From assembly GCF_041902385.1 (NCBI RefSeq), contig NZ_CP169244.1:1302001-1366000 (forward strand): 64,000 nt of DNA, written 5' to 3'. Every line of letters starts with the position of its first letter. Positions within the stretch are counted from its first letter, which is position 1. Below the pieces are notes generated by a model. It did no database searches and had not been told where the DNA came from. It was given only the letters and a program-made list of their open reading frames with translations. The stretch comes from Arcticibacter sp041902385. Lineage in GTDB: Bacteria; Bacteroidota; Bacteroidia; Sphingobacteriales; Sphingobacteriaceae. Position numbers and translations under genes: made by a program. Shown here piece by piece: positions 19,447 to 28,524 of the stretch.

Positions 19447-20100
19447 TTGGATCGCGCAGACATTATACAGCAGACAATAACCTTTGTAAAAGAAACATTA
19501 AGAGGAGCAGAAAGCGGTCATGACTGGTTCCATATCGAGCGGGTGTGGAATACCGCCAGGACAATCGGTCGAGAAGAGCAGGCAGATCTTTTGGTGGTAG
19601 AACTTGCCGCTTTACTACACGACATCGCAGACTCAAAGTTCCATGGAGGAGACGAAGAAATCGGCCCCTCAACCGCGGCTAATTTCCTGAATTCTATCAA
19701 AGTAGACCCGTCCATATCCTTCCACGTGGAACAGATTATCCGGCATATGTCATTCAAGGCTAGTCTGGGCAAGCCCTCATTCAACTCCCTGGAGATGGAG
19801 GTTGTCCAAGACGCTGACAGGCTAGATGCTATTGGAGCGATTGGTATAGCACGAGCCTTTACTTACGGCGACCATAAGAACCGTCCGCTCTTCGACCCGG
19901 AAATTCAACCGAGGTTAAATATGACCAGGGAGGAGTACAAAAACAACGAGGGCCCTACAATAAACCACTTTTACGAAAAGCTGCTTTTGTTGAAGGACAA
20001 AATGAACACAGGATCTGCAAAAAGACTGGCAGCTGAAAGACATAAGTTTATGGAAGAATATCTGGCTCAATTTTATGCAGAATGGAATGCCGAAAAATAG
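19447..20100 (+). CDS. HD-domain phosphohydrolase
   Basis: A 217-residue HD-superfamily metal-dependent phosphohydrolase of the YpgQ/YedJ type. The family hallmark HDWFHIERVW is at residues ~25-34, and the HD doublet is in ALLHDIADSKF; a further Asp is in QDADRLDAIG. These enzymes hydrolyse nucleotides or phosphate esters, substrate unknown. The only in-frame start before the conserved part is TTG at 19447, which I use. The A/T-rich TAATTTTG overlapping it could also be a promoter -7 element, so the exact start is uncertain. Confidence 0.82.
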   Translation: MDRADIIQQTITFVKETLRGAESGHDWFHIERVWNTARTIGREEQADLLVVELAALLHDIADSKFHGGDEEIGPSTAANFLNSIKVDPSISFHVEQIIRHMSFKASLGKPSFNSLEMEVVQDADRLDAIGAIGIARAFTYGDHKNRPLFDPEIQPRLNMTREEYKNNEGPTINHFYEKLLLLKDKMNTGSAKRLAAERHKFMEEYLAQFYAEWNAEK

Positions 20101-20111
20101 TATCATTGTAA

Positions 20112-21152
20112 ATGAAACTCAGGGAATTAGTATTCATAAACGCTTTTGTAGTCGCTTTAACCCTTGCTATTGTTAACTACTACTTTCAGGGGAACTTGTA
20201 CGACCTTGCTTTGACCTTTGGTGTTACGCTGGTAATTTGTTACCTCGTATTCTATTACTTGATAGAGAAGTACATATACAGCAAAATAAAGCTGATTTAC
20301 AAGCTTATCCACAACCTGAAGCTGGGCAAGGATTTAAAAGATGCGCTCGGAGAATATGTAAGTGACGATCCTATCCACGATGTAGAAAATGAAGTGAAAG
20401 AATGGGCAAGGGTAAAAAAGATTGAGATCGACGCATTAAAAAACCAGGAACAATTCAGACGAGAGTTTTTAGGAAATATATCGCATGAACTAAAGACGCC
20501 GCTATTCGCCGTACAAGGCTACATAGAGGCGCTGCAGGACGAAGCGATTGAGGATCCCGAGCTGGCGAAGCAATTCCTCGATAAGGCTTCGAAGAACATT
20601 GAACGCCTCAGTTTACTTATTAGCGACCTTGATTCCATATCCAAGCTTGAAAGCGGCGAGGTAAAATTAAACTATAAGAAGTTTGATCTTACGGTTATGA
20701 TAAAGGAAGTGATCGAGCAAATGGAGCTTAAAGCGCAGGCTCAGAAAATACAGCTCGTGTTTAAGGACAAGTATCAGGTGCCAACCTGGGTAAATGCCGA
20801 CAGGGACAAAATATGCCAGGTCCTTATCAACCTTATTGACAACTCAATTAAGTATGGCAAAGAGAATGGCACAACGTCTATCAAAACATTTGTCTTACAT
20901 GATCAGATACTGGTAGAAGTAACAGACGACGGAAGCGGCATCGAAGAGAAATATCTTCCAAGGTTGTTTGAACGATTCTTCCGTACAGACCAAAGCCGTT
21001 CAAGACAAATAGGAGGGTCTGGTCTTGGCCTGGCTATTGTAAAACATATTCTGGAAGCGCATCAGCAAACCATTACGGTACGAAGTACTGAAGGCCTCGG
21101 CTCTACCTTCGCCTTCACCCTCGCCCGCGCAAAAGGGTCATTTCCGATCTAA
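20112..21152 (+). CDS. PhoR-like sensor histidine kinase
   Basis: A 346-residue membrane kinase. Two membrane helices (residues ~8-25 and ~31-51) with a very short outer loop are followed by a HAMP-like linker, HisKA with phospho-acceptor H125 (GNISHELKTP), and HATPase_c (NLIDNSIKYG, DDGSGI, GSGLGLAIV). Small outer loop and sequence match the PhoR-like kinases that respond to phosphate in Bacteroidota. No response regulator is adjacent. It sits directly upstream of a DUF47/PiT phosphate operon carrying a TTAACA-repeat box, which supports a phosphate role. Starts 11 bp after the HD gene. Confidence 0.82.
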   Translation: MKLRELVFINAFVVALTLAIVNYYFQGNLYDLALTFGVTLVICYLVFYYLIEKYIYSKIKLIYKLIHNLKLGKDLKDALGEYVSDDPIHDVENEVKEWARVKKIEIDALKNQEQFRREFLGNISHELKTPLFAVQGYIEALQDEAIEDPELAKQFLDKASKNIERLSLLISDLDSISKLESGEVKLNYKKFDLTVMIKEVIEQMELKAQAQKIQLVFKDKYQVPTWVNADRDKICQVLINLIDNSIKYGKENGTTSIKTFVLHDQILVEVTDDGSGIEEKYLPRLFERFFRTDQSRSRQIGGSGLGLAIVKHILEAHQQTITVRSTEGLGSTFAFTLARAKGSFPI

Positions 21153-21333
21153 AGAGGTGTAAAAGTTAACACGCGCCACTAGCAACAACTGCAGAACCCC
21201 TGGCTGTAAAGAAATCGACTGACTTCTCAGAAGCTTCGTCTCACAGTGGCAGAAAAACCGGAGATCTTGCTGTTTTATACTGTATTTCAGTGAGTGCGGC
21301 CGACATCCACGCGACTCTCCCGCAATGTCTTAA

Positions 21334-21357
21334 TTAACAATTAACATTAAGTTAACA
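21334..21357 (+). promoter_or_regulatory. Candidate Pho box (three TTAACA repeats)
   Basis: TTAACA occurs at 21334-21339, 21341-21346 and 21352-21357; the last two are 11 bp apart, one helical turn, as in PhoP/PhoB-type boxes (TTAACA-N5-TTAACA in Bacillus). It stands where a -33 element would be, immediately before the -7 element of the phosphate transporter operon. Confidence 0.6.
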
Positions 21358-21366
21358 TTGTATTGA

Positions 21367-21375
21367 TACTTTTGC
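21367..21375 (+). promoter_or_regulatory. -7 promoter element for DUF47-PiT
   Basis: TACTTTTGC matches TAnnTTTGY. No TTTG lies at -33; the TTAACA repeats occupy that position, which suggests an activator-dependent promoter. ATG follows at 21397. Confidence 0.6.
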
Positions 21376-21396
21376 TGAGTTTTTGAAAAGTATTAT

Positions 21397-22044
21397 ATGT
21401 CATTAAACAGCATTTTCCAATACTTCGTGCCGAAGGACAGGAAGTTTTTTCCCTTGTTTGAAAAAGCAAGTGAAAATCTGATAAATTTAGGTGAAGCCCT
21501 GAATGAACTGGTGAACTCCACAAGTGCTAGTCGCCGACTAGAACTTACCAAAAAGATTGAAGATCTTGAGCATGTTGGAGACGATATCACCCACCAAATA
21601 TTCCTTGAGTTAGGAAAGAACTTTATTACACCTTTCGACCGCGAAGATATCCACGCCCTGGCCTCTGCCATCGACGACATTGCAGACTTTATACACGGGT
21701 CAGCAGCTCGCATGGACCTTTACAAGATCACTGAAGGAACTACTCCGGTAAAGAAACTGGCCGAACTAATCCTCCAGGGATGTGTCGACCTGAATAAGGC
21801 TGTCTTTGAGTTAAAGAACTTGAAGAACATCCGGTTGATCACCGATTCTTGTGTCCGTATCAACAGCATGGAAAATCAGGCTGACTACGTCTTCGACCGG
21901 GCAGTGGCAGACTTGTTTGAATACGAACAGGATGTGAAATTAATCATCAAATACAAAGAGATCCTTTCTGCACTTGAGACAGCCACAGACAAGTGTGAAG
22001 ACGCAGCGAACGTCCTTGAAACTATTCTCGTTAAGAACGCATAA
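21397..22044 (+). CDS. DUF47 / PhoU-like phosphate transport regulator
   Basis: A 215-residue all-helical protein of the DUF47 (PhoU-like, TIGR00153) family. Two PhoU-like halves are visible; conserved acidic clusters are EHVGDDITHQIF and SAIDDIADFI, then MENQADYVFDRAV and TDKCEDAANVLE, which bind metal/phosphate-linked centres in PhoU folds. Encoded 21 bp before the PiT transporter, it is expected to control that transporter's activity. Candidate Pho box upstream. Confidence 0.9.
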   Translation: MSLNSIFQYFVPKDRKFFPLFEKASENLINLGEALNELVNSTSASRRLELTKKIEDLEHVGDDITHQIFLELGKNFITPFDREDIHALASAIDDIADFIHGSAARMDLYKITEGTTPVKKLAELILQGCVDLNKAVFELKNLKNIRLITDSCVRINSMENQADYVFDRAVADLFEYEQDVKLIIKYKEILSALETATDKCEDAANVLETILVKNA

Positions 22045-22065
22045 AACAACTTAAAATCACTAAAA

Positions 22066-23076
22066 ATGGTTACTACCCTTTTAGTAGTTGTCGTTATCCT
22101 GGCGGTTCTGTTCGATTATATTAACGGATTTCATGATGCGGCAAATTCAATTGCAACAGTAGTTTCTACAAAGGTGCTTTCACCTTTTCAGGCTGTTCTT
22201 TGGGCTGCCCTGTTTAATTTTGCAGCTTATTTCTATTTCGATGATCACAAGGTGGCTAACACAGTGGCCAAAACTGTTGTCGAAAACTTCATCACGATGC
22301 ATGTGATTCTGGCCGGATTAATAGCCGCGATCACCTGGAACTTATTCACATGGTACTACGGTATCCCATCCAGCTCCAGTCATACTCTGATTGGAGGATT
22401 TGCGGGAGCGGGCATTACATACGCATTGTTAAACGGCCATACCCCTACCGAAGCATTAAACCTGGGCTATGTATTTAAAATTCTTTCTTTCATAGTCCTG
22501 GCGCCGATTATTGGTATGATCATATCGGTCATTATTACGCTGATCATTATTAATCTCAGCCGATGGTCGAAGCCAGCTACAGCGGAAAAATGGTTTAAGC
22601 GCCTGCAGCTTGTGTCTTCTGCTGCTCTAAGTTTCGCCCATGGCGGTAACGACGCACAAAAAGTAATGGGGATTATCTATGTGGCGCTTGTTGCATCAAA
22701 TGTCATAAGCAGCAAGGACCATATGCCTGAATGGGTTCCGATTGTTTGTTATAGCGCAATCGCCTTTGGTACAATGAGCGGAGGATGGAGAATTGTTAAA
22801 ACGATGGGATCGAGAATAACAAAGGTTACTGCCCTGGAAGGTGTAGGAGCTGAAACAGCAGGAGCGATCACCCTGGGCATCACAGAACATTTTGCCATTC
22901 CTGTTTCTACAACACACACCATTACCGGCTCTATTATTGGCGTAGGTCTGACAAAGAGAGTCTCGGCTGTACGATGGGGAGTTACCATCAACCTGGTTTG
23001 GGCATGGATTCTTACTATCCCGGTTTCAGCCCTTTTGGCTGGCCTGGTTTATTTCATCATGCACTTCTTCATCTAA
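22066..23076 (+). CDS. Inorganic phosphate transporter, PiT family
   Basis: A 336-residue polytopic inner-membrane transporter (about ten hydrophobic segments) that imports metal-phosphate using the proton gradient. Both halves of the internal duplication are visible: GFHDAANSIATVVSTKVL near residue 21 and SFAHGGNDAQKVMG near residue 190. Also characteristic are GIPSSSSHTLIGGF and the later PVSTTHTITGSIIG. Second gene of the DUF47-PiT operon, followed by a strong terminator. Confidence 0.93.
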   Translation: MVTTLLVVVVILAVLFDYINGFHDAANSIATVVSTKVLSPFQAVLWAALFNFAAYFYFDDHKVANTVAKTVVENFITMHVILAGLIAAITWNLFTWYYGIPSSSSHTLIGGFAGAGITYALLNGHTPTEALNLGYVFKILSFIVLAPIIGMIISVIITLIIINLSRWSKPATAEKWFKRLQLVSSAALSFAHGGNDAQKVMGIIYVALVASNVISSKDHMPEWVPIVCYSAIAFGTMSGGWRIVKTMGSRITKVTALEGVGAETAGAITLGITEHFAIPVSTTHTITGSIIGVGLTKRVSAVRWGVTINLVWAWILTIPVSALLAGLVYFIMHFFI

Positions 23077-23097
23077 AAAGATTTTAGACATTATAAA

Positions 23098-23133
23098 GCA
23101 AGAAAGGCTCCCTTCGGAGCCTTTCTTGCTTTT
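23098..23133 (+). terminator. Terminator after the PiT gene
   Basis: A perfect 14-bp stem GCAAGAAAGGCTCC / GGAGCCTTTCTTGC with a CTTC loop, followed by TTTT. Confidence 0.9.
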
Positions 23134-23204
23134 ACAGCATATTTTTTTATGCCCAAAAAGCAGCACGTTTGTAATTCAGTTGATTAAAGAATCGCTATAA
23201 GGGT

Positions 23205-23813
23205 ATGTCAATAAGTATTTCCTATATTATAGAGACAGCGGGAATCGTCGTCTTTACAATCTCCGGCGCATTTTCTGCTATGCAAAAAAGATTTGACGCC
23301 TTCGGAGTGCTTATCATCGGCTTTGTTACCGCTCTGGGAGGAGGGACAATCCGTGATGTCCTCATAGGATACACCCCCGTCACGTGGATGCGAACTCCCA
23401 ACATACCAATCCTTATTTTCGCCACGGGTATCGTCACCCTGTTCTTCAAGAATCACATCAAAAATCTGAAGACCACCTTTATTATTTTTGACGCAGTGGG
23501 TCTCGGATTATACACCATGATAGGAATCCAGAAAGGGATCCAGGCGGGGCTCGATCCTGGCATATGCATTATACTGGGGACAATTACCGGAAGTTTCGGT
23601 GGTGTCCTACGCGATATTCTCTTGAACGATATTCCGCAAATATTCAGAAAAGAGATTTATGCAACGGCCTGTATTGTAGGAGGGGTGATATACTTCATTC
23701 TCCTCGAAAGCCTGAATAGAGACGTGGCCCGGCTTGTCACTATCTCGCTCATCTGTGGCATCAGGCTGATTGCAGTCAGGTTTAACCTCAGCATGCCTAA
23801 GTTCTATGCCTGA
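23205..23813 (+). CDS. TRIC / UPF0126-type membrane channel
   Basis: A 202-residue inner-membrane protein with about seven hydrophobic segments and two repeated halves carrying the glycine motifs ALGGGTIRDVLIG (near residue 45) and GSFGGVLRDILLN (near residue 130). These match bacterial homologues of trimeric intracellular cation (TRIC) channels. Transport role is by family; substrate not proven. Convergent with the M1 aminopeptidase gene. Confidence 0.88.
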   Translation: MSISISYIIETAGIVVFTISGAFSAMQKRFDAFGVLIIGFVTALGGGTIRDVLIGYTPVTWMRTPNIPILIFATGIVTLFFKNHIKNLKTTFIIFDAVGLGLYTMIGIQKGIQAGLDPGICIILGTITGSFGGVLRDILLNDIPQIFRKEIYATACIVGGVIYFILLESLNRDVARLVTISLICGIRLIAVRFNLSMPKFYA

Positions 23814-23820
23814 CGCCCTC

Positions 23821-23850
23821 GTTCGGACTCCCTGAGACCAGTCCGGGAAC
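23821..23850. terminator. Candidate hairpin between convergent TRIC and aminopeptidase genes
   Basis: GTTCGGACT (23821-23829) can pair with AGTCCGGGAAC (23840-23850) with small bulges. It lies in the 62-bp gap between the two convergent stops. There is no T run, so termination is uncertain. Confidence 0.4.
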
Positions 23851-23875
23851 CCGGTAGCAGGCGACTTCTGCCATT

Positions 23876-25717
23876 TCACCTTAGCAAGGCATCCACCGTG
23901 TTATATGAAACAGAGTGGTAATTACCTCTTGCTGTCTTATAGATCTCCCTGGCCCAGGCCTTACCCGCTGCTGTCTTCGTCATCTCCTTGTACAATGGAA
24001 TCAGAAACTTCCGCCTTCCTACAGTTGTCAGGAACCGTTCAACAGCTGGATACGCAGCTCTATACTGATGACGAATGGCAACTTGGTACCACGCGCACTG
24101 AATTTCAGCGTTGCCGGATGAAGTAAAGCCAAACTCCTGGTCGAGCGCCGCCATATCAGTCGTGATTAAGTTTGAAGGCAGGCCCTTAACTAAATACAAT
24201 TGTTCATTTGCAGTTGCTACTTTTGCTTTTAGTCCAGGTACTTTACCCCCGTCATGTGTAATGTTTCTAAGGATAGAATCGATCATTGTGAACCTCGCCG
24301 ATCCAACACGTGGTGTATTCGGCGGAATTCCTGGCTCATATACCCAATCATGGACTTTAACCCTGGCCCGAAAGCTCTGATCTTTTAAAAGTGCACTGTC
24401 GAGCTCATTCAAGAAATCCTCAGTCGTTATGGACCTAAAAGCATGGGATGCAAAATACCTTTTTAAAAAGGCGTCAAATTTAGGCCGGCCCACTGCACTC
24501 TCTATCGTCTTGAGGAAAAAATACCCTTTTTCGTAAGCGATGTCAGTCATTCCGTCGTCTGGGTTCCTTCCTGCATAATTCCCCTTAAGACGCGTGTCCG
24601 CACTATTCGGGCCGAGGTCTTCAATGGTCTCCTTTAAACTTGCCATACCCAGAACCTCCTGCATCCTCGCTTCCTCTGTCCCGTACACCTCTTCAACTAT
24701 GCGCCTTTCAAAATAAACAGTGAATCCCTCATTAAGCCAAAAGTCGTTCCATGTGGCATTGGTAACCAGATTACCACTCCAACTATGCGCGAGTTCGTGG
24801 GCAACCAAACTGACCAAAGACCGGTCTCCCGCTATTACCGTAGGGGTAGCAAAGGTCAGCATCGGGTTCTCCATGCCTCCAAACGGAAAACTAGGAGGAA
24901 GAACAAGTACATCATATCTGCCCCAGCTGTAACTGCCATACAGTTTTTCGGCAGCTTCAACCATTCGCCCCATATCAGCGAACTCCCAGGCAGCCTTCTG
25001 GAGAGTTACGGGCTCAGCGTAAATACCAGTACGCTGGTCAATGGCCCTGAAGCGCAGGTTGCCGACGGCAAGGGCCATCAAATAAGACGGAATGCGCTTG
25101 TCTTGCTTGAAGTGATAGACGCCGTCAGCTGACACTTTCTGAGGATTACTGGCGCTCATTAAAGCCATCAGGCCCCGGGGAACAACGACAGTAGCGTCAT
25201 ATGTGAATCTGATACCCGGACTGTCCTGACATGGAATCCATGTACGGGCCAGTATGGCTTCGGATTGAGTATACAAAAAAGGATAGTCTTTACCTGCTGT
25301 CTGCTGAGCCTTCAGCCATTGCAGCGCTTCTGCTTCCCTGGAAGAGGCATACCAGATCACCACCTTCTTCGTGCTCGGAGTTATAACAACCTTTAAAGCT
25401 CGTCCAAGGAATTTTTGCTCAGGGCCTAACTCATACTTTCCCTCATGGCCATCTACAGTCACTTTCTGTATCTGCAACTGCCGCGTATCGAAAATTACTG
25501 TGTCGCTTTTCGCGATATTCTCTACAGTCCACTCCGCCTTACCCTTAATAACCCGCGCTTCAAAATCAACCGTCAAACGCAGATCGAGATGTTTAACCGC
25601 GACATGAAGAGGCCGGGAGAATGAGTGAGGATCGGTGCTCATTCTTGACTTGCTCGCCCTTAGATCCAACTTACAGCCGACAAAGAGTAAGCCAGCCAAC
25701 ACAAGAATATATTTCAT
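23876..25717 (-). CDS. M1 family metallopeptidase (aminopeptidase), lipoprotein
   Basis: A 613-residue zinc aminopeptidase of the M1 family, LTA4-hydrolase-like. A lipobox (LFVGC, Cys15) anchors it to a membrane. The exopeptidase motif GGMEN is residues 280-284; zinc motif HELAH is 307-311 with the third ligand E330 in WLNEGF. A C-terminal helical domain (Leuk-A4-hydro-like) follows from about residue 480. Probably degrades peptides in the periplasm. It lies 23 bp downstream of the anti-sigma/TonB gene on the same strand. Confidence 0.92.
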   Translation of the reverse strand: MKYILVLAGLLFVGCKLDLRASKSRMSTDPHSFSRPLHVAVKHLDLRLTVDFEARVIKGKAEWTVENIAKSDTVIFDTRQLQIQKVTVDGHEGKYELGPEQKFLGRALKVVITPSTKKVVIWYASSREAEALQWLKAQQTAGKDYPFLYTQSEAILARTWIPCQDSPGIRFTYDATVVVPRGLMALMSASNPQKVSADGVYHFKQDKRIPSYLMALAVGNLRFRAIDQRTGIYAEPVTLQKAAWEFADMGRMVEAAEKLYGSYSWGRYDVLVLPPSFPFGGMENPMLTFATPTVIAGDRSLVSLVAHELAHSWSGNLVTNATWNDFWLNEGFTVYFERRIVEEVYGTEEARMQEVLGMASLKETIEDLGPNSADTRLKGNYAGRNPDDGMTDIAYEKGYFFLKTIESAVGRPKFDAFLKRYFASHAFRSITTEDFLNELDSALLKDQSFRARVKVHDWVYEPGIPPNTPRVGSARFTMIDSILRNITHDGGKVPGLKAKVATANEQLYLVKGLPSNLITTDMAALDQEFGFTSSGNAEIQCAWYQVAIRHQYRAAYPAVERFLTTVGRRKFLIPLYKEMTKTAAGKAWAREIYKTARGNYHSVSYNTVDALLR

Positions 25718-25740
25718 TAAAAAGTCTCGCTAATTTTTCC

Positions 25741-26991
25741 TTACTTCCCAAAAACGATGGTAACTCTACCCTCCGAGATGTCCTTGCCTGATGAGGGATA
25801 CCACGCAGGGCCTTCCTCAATTAAACGGATTGCCTCCTTATCGCATGCCTCAGACAATCCCTTGACGATCTTGAAATCACTCAAAATGCCACTCGAATTC
25901 ACATTAAAAGAAACCGTAACAGTACCTTGTCGGTCGGCATGTGTACCCAGCCTGTTGTTTGTCTTGATATATTGCCGGTATTTCAGCCATCCTGGAACCG
26001 GCTCTGGCTTACTAAATTTCCTGACCGCACCTGCTCCTGCCATCTCAGAGCCTGCTTCTGCATTTCTTTCCGCTTCAAGAGCAACAGTAAGGGCCTGTCC
26101 TGCCCGGACGCTCCTCACTGTAGTGACATAACCCGGAGATGAAAACCGCACGTCTGTATCTGTAGAATCAGGAAGTAAGAACTCACCGTCAGTATTTGTA
26201 ACGGTTCCTTGCTGCTTCCCCTCGGGTATTACTGACACACCCGCTAACGGAATGCTCTTCCCCTTTGATATCACCTTACCGGTCAATAATTTTAATCCTC
26301 TGCCAGCAGCAACATCACTAAGAGATCCTCCCGTTACCTGTTCTGCCTCTGCCATTGCGTTTACACGACGACCAAGAGAGTCAGCAAGAGGTACCGCTGT
26401 ACTCCGGAGCGTAGCGATTGGCCTGTCACCCTCCAAATCATTTACAACAGTATTTCCGCCAGTAGCATTAGGCGCATGAGTGCCCCTGGACATCCCCAGA
26501 CGGTCGTTCGGGAGTGTGTTCACCGGACGCTTCAGCAAATCAGCATCCCGTCCATAAGCAACTCCTGCTATGCTGAGCGATTCGCTTTTACCGCTTTCGT
26601 CCAACGGGGATTCAAAATCAAGTCCAAGACTGTCCGCAGGTGTGAGCTTCACGTCCACTTGCTTGTGAGAAGTGAGGCGGCGCTGCCCCTTATCTGCTTT
26701 CATCCAAAACAAAATACCAGCAGACAAGAACAAAAGGCCTGCAGCAGCCGCTACGCTTAGACGCTGCCAGGTAAAATAGAATCGGTTCTTATTTTCCTGC
26801 TGGCGAGCAATTCGTTCTTCCAGCTGCTTCTGAAGTATCGTGAGCTGTGAAGAAGCCGACGTTTCAACCGACGAATACCCCTCTAACGCCTCAGCAAGAA
26901 AAGGATCTTCAAGCGCCTGCTTTTCAAGTTCATGCATTGCCTTAGGATCCAGTGTTCCCTTTAGGTACTGTTCTATGTGGCTATATTTCAT
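25741..26991 (-). CDS. Anti-sigma-factor-like / TonB C-terminal hybrid membrane protein
   Basis: A 416-residue protein with: an N-terminal cytoplasmic region (residues 1-70) of the anti-sigma type (KYSHIEQYLKGTLDPKAMHELEKQ); one membrane helix (78-97); a periplasmic carboxypeptidase-regulatory-like domain around LTGKVISKGKSIPLAGVSV; and a C-terminal TonB domain (GTVTVSFNVNSSGILSDF, ACDKEAIRLIEEGPAWYPS). It follows the ECF sigma gene by 1 bp if the ATG at 26991 is used, which I prefer over a GTG 15 bp upstream that would overlap the sigma stop. Such sigma/anti-sigma pairs are common in the phylum; what the TonB domain senses or drives is unknown. Confidence 0.75.
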   Translation of the reverse strand: MKYSHIEQYLKGTLDPKAMHELEKQALEDPFLAEALEGYSSVETSASSQLTILQKQLEERIARQQENKNRFYFTWQRLSVAAAAGLLFLSAGILFWMKADKGQRRLTSHKQVDVKLTPADSLGLDFESPLDESGKSESLSIAGVAYGRDADLLKRPVNTLPNDRLGMSRGTHAPNATGGNTVVNDLEGDRPIATLRSTAVPLADSLGRRVNAMAEAEQVTGGSLSDVAAGRGLKLLTGKVISKGKSIPLAGVSVIPEGKQQGTVTNTDGEFLLPDSTDTDVRFSSPGYVTTVRSVRAGQALTVALEAERNAEAGSEMAGAGAVRKFSKPEPVPGWLKYRQYIKTNNRLGTHADRQGTVTVSFNVNSSGILSDFKIVKGLSEACDKEAIRLIEEGPAWYPSSGKDISEGRVTIVFGK

Positions 26992-26992
26992 T

Positions 26993-27574
26993 TTATTCGT
27001 TTCCACTTCTCTTCTCCATACAAATCTTAAGGTTCCTCTTGCCGTTCTGGATATAGCTCTTGACCTTATTCATGTCAAACCCGGTGATTTCTGACACTTC
27101 CTTATAACACTTCTCCTGCAAGTAAAAAAGATTGATGCTTATGCGCTGCTCCTCAGGTAAGCTCTCCATACAGCGTTCCATCACATTCAATGCCTTCTCA
27201 TTGCTTTCATCTATAGAAAAATCGCTTCCACTATACCCTGCCAGATAGCTGTCTTCCGCCGGAATAAAAACTGCTTTTGAATGAGTCCGAAGCTCCATTA
27301 GACAATAGTTTCGTGTCAGGGTATAAAGCCAGCTCTTGAAGCTGTTCACCTCATGCTTCTGCAACTTGTCAATCAGCTGTTCAAAGATTTGCATGACGGC
27401 ATCTTTACTTGCATCTTCGTCTTTAAGATATTTAAGGCACAATCCATACACCAACGGCATATACGACTGATATAAACGGCCCAGAAGCTCAAGATTGCCT
27501 GTTCGTCTGAAGCCAGCCAGCAACTCCGACTCATCTTCACCGGGGCGATAATAATTCTTTTTGATAAACTTCAA
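26993..27574 (-). CDS. ECF-type RNA polymerase sigma factor
   Basis: A 193-residue sigma-70 family protein with region 2 (LYQSYMPLVYGLCLKYLKD, DAVMQIFEQLIDKL, FKSWLYTLTRNYCLMELR) and region 4 (LPEEQRISINLFYLQEKCYKEVSEITG) but no regions 1 or 3, as in ECF sigma factors. Translationally coupled to the anti-sigma/TonB hybrid downstream, which is its likely regulator. The region 4 helix-turn-helix is intact (YKEVSEITGFDMNKVKSYI). Confidence 0.88.
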   Translation of the reverse strand: MKFIKKNYYRPGEDESELLAGFRRTGNLELLGRLYQSYMPLVYGLCLKYLKDEDASKDAVMQIFEQLIDKLQKHEVNSFKSWLYTLTRNYCLMELRTHSKAVFIPAEDSYLAGYSGSDFSIDESNEKALNVMERCMESLPEEQRISINLFYLQEKCYKEVSEITGFDMNKVKSYIQNGKRNLKICMEKRSGNE

Positions 27575-27785
27575 GGCGACGTTTCTATAAAATCGTTATC
27601 CAGATGTGTTAACATCCCTCTTACTAGATGCAAAGGCATCGAATTTCCACACTTCAATAATAATTATTTTTACCCGCTTTTCGAACAATTACTTCCCGGG
27701 GGCTGAAATGCGGACTAAAATTGAAGGCAGACCAGCTATAGTTACTATCTTGGCAGAAGATTTGCTGATGGCAAAAGAAAAGTTA

Positions 27786-28511
27786 ATGAGATATTCCTGT
27801 ATTCTATTTTCGCTGACTGCGGCGCTTTGCCTTTCCAGCTGCGAAACGCTCAACCAAACGGCCCAGGTATTAAATCAAGGTCTTTCAGTGCCTGGGGCAA
27901 CAGAAATAGCCTTGGGTCTTAAACAGGCCCTTGAGGCTGGGACGAACAATAGTACTGCAAGGCTGCATACCAAAGACGGTTTTCTGGGCAACAAGGCTCT
28001 AAAGATTCTCTTTCCGCCTGAGGCTCAAAAAGCTGAAAATACACTTCGCAAGCTCGGGCTTAATCAGCTTTGTGACAACGTCATAATTAGTGTAAATAGA
28101 GCCGCAGAAAGTGCAGCAGCGGAAGCTAAACCGATCTTTATATCGGCAATAAAACAGATGACGATTACCGACGCAACCAATATTTTGCTAGGGAAACAAA
28201 ACGACGCCGCCACTCAGTATTTTAAAAGGGTCACATATGCCCAGCTGTCCGATAAATTCCGCCCTGTTATTCAGAAAAGCCTGGGGCAGGCGGGAGCTAC
28301 AAGGTACTGGGGCGATGTGGTTTCCAGATATAACAAAATACCTCTGGTAGAAGACATAGATCCGGACCTTTCTGGGTATGTGACCGGCAGGGCTATTGAC
28401 GGCCTCTTTTCAGAAATTGCAAAAGAAGAACTAAATATCCGGCAGAATATTGCTGCCCGTCCTACAACCCTCTTGCAAAGGGTCTTTGGTTACGCAGATA
28501 AACAGAAATAG
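27786..28511 (+). CDS. DUF4197 domain lipoprotein
   Basis: A 241-residue protein with a lipoprotein signal peptide (lipobox LSSC, Cys19) and the DUF4197 core: GLKQALEAGTNNS, FLGNKALKILFPPEA, ITDATNILLGKQNDAATQYFK and the C-terminal VTGRAIDGLFSEIAKEE. The family is mostly helical, periplasmic and of unknown function. Start at ATG 27786, directly before the signal peptide; an upstream in-frame extension to 27606 lacks conservation features. Ends 13 bp before the convergent YihY gene. Confidence 0.85.
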   Translation: MRYSCILFSLTAALCLSSCETLNQTAQVLNQGLSVPGATEIALGLKQALEAGTNNSTARLHTKDGFLGNKALKILFPPEAQKAENTLRKLGLNQLCDNVIISVNRAAESAAAEAKPIFISAIKQMTITDATNILLGKQNDAATQYFKRVTYAQLSDKFRPVIQKSLGQAGATRYWGDVVSRYNKIPLVEDIDPDLSGYVTGRAIDGLFSEIAKEELNIRQNIAARPTTLLQRVFGYADKQK

Positions 28512-28524
28512 GAGCGGCTCTCTT

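Noticed and set aside
23811..23875. Structured GC-rich spacer as a tRNA or small RNA
   Set aside because: Only one small hairpin forms; there is no promoter element upstream and the spacer sits between two convergent stop codons.
27606..27785. Longer N-terminus for the DUF4197 lipoprotein
   Set aside because: The lipoprotein signal peptide begins at the ATG 27786; a 60-residue extension in front of it would be incompatible with export.
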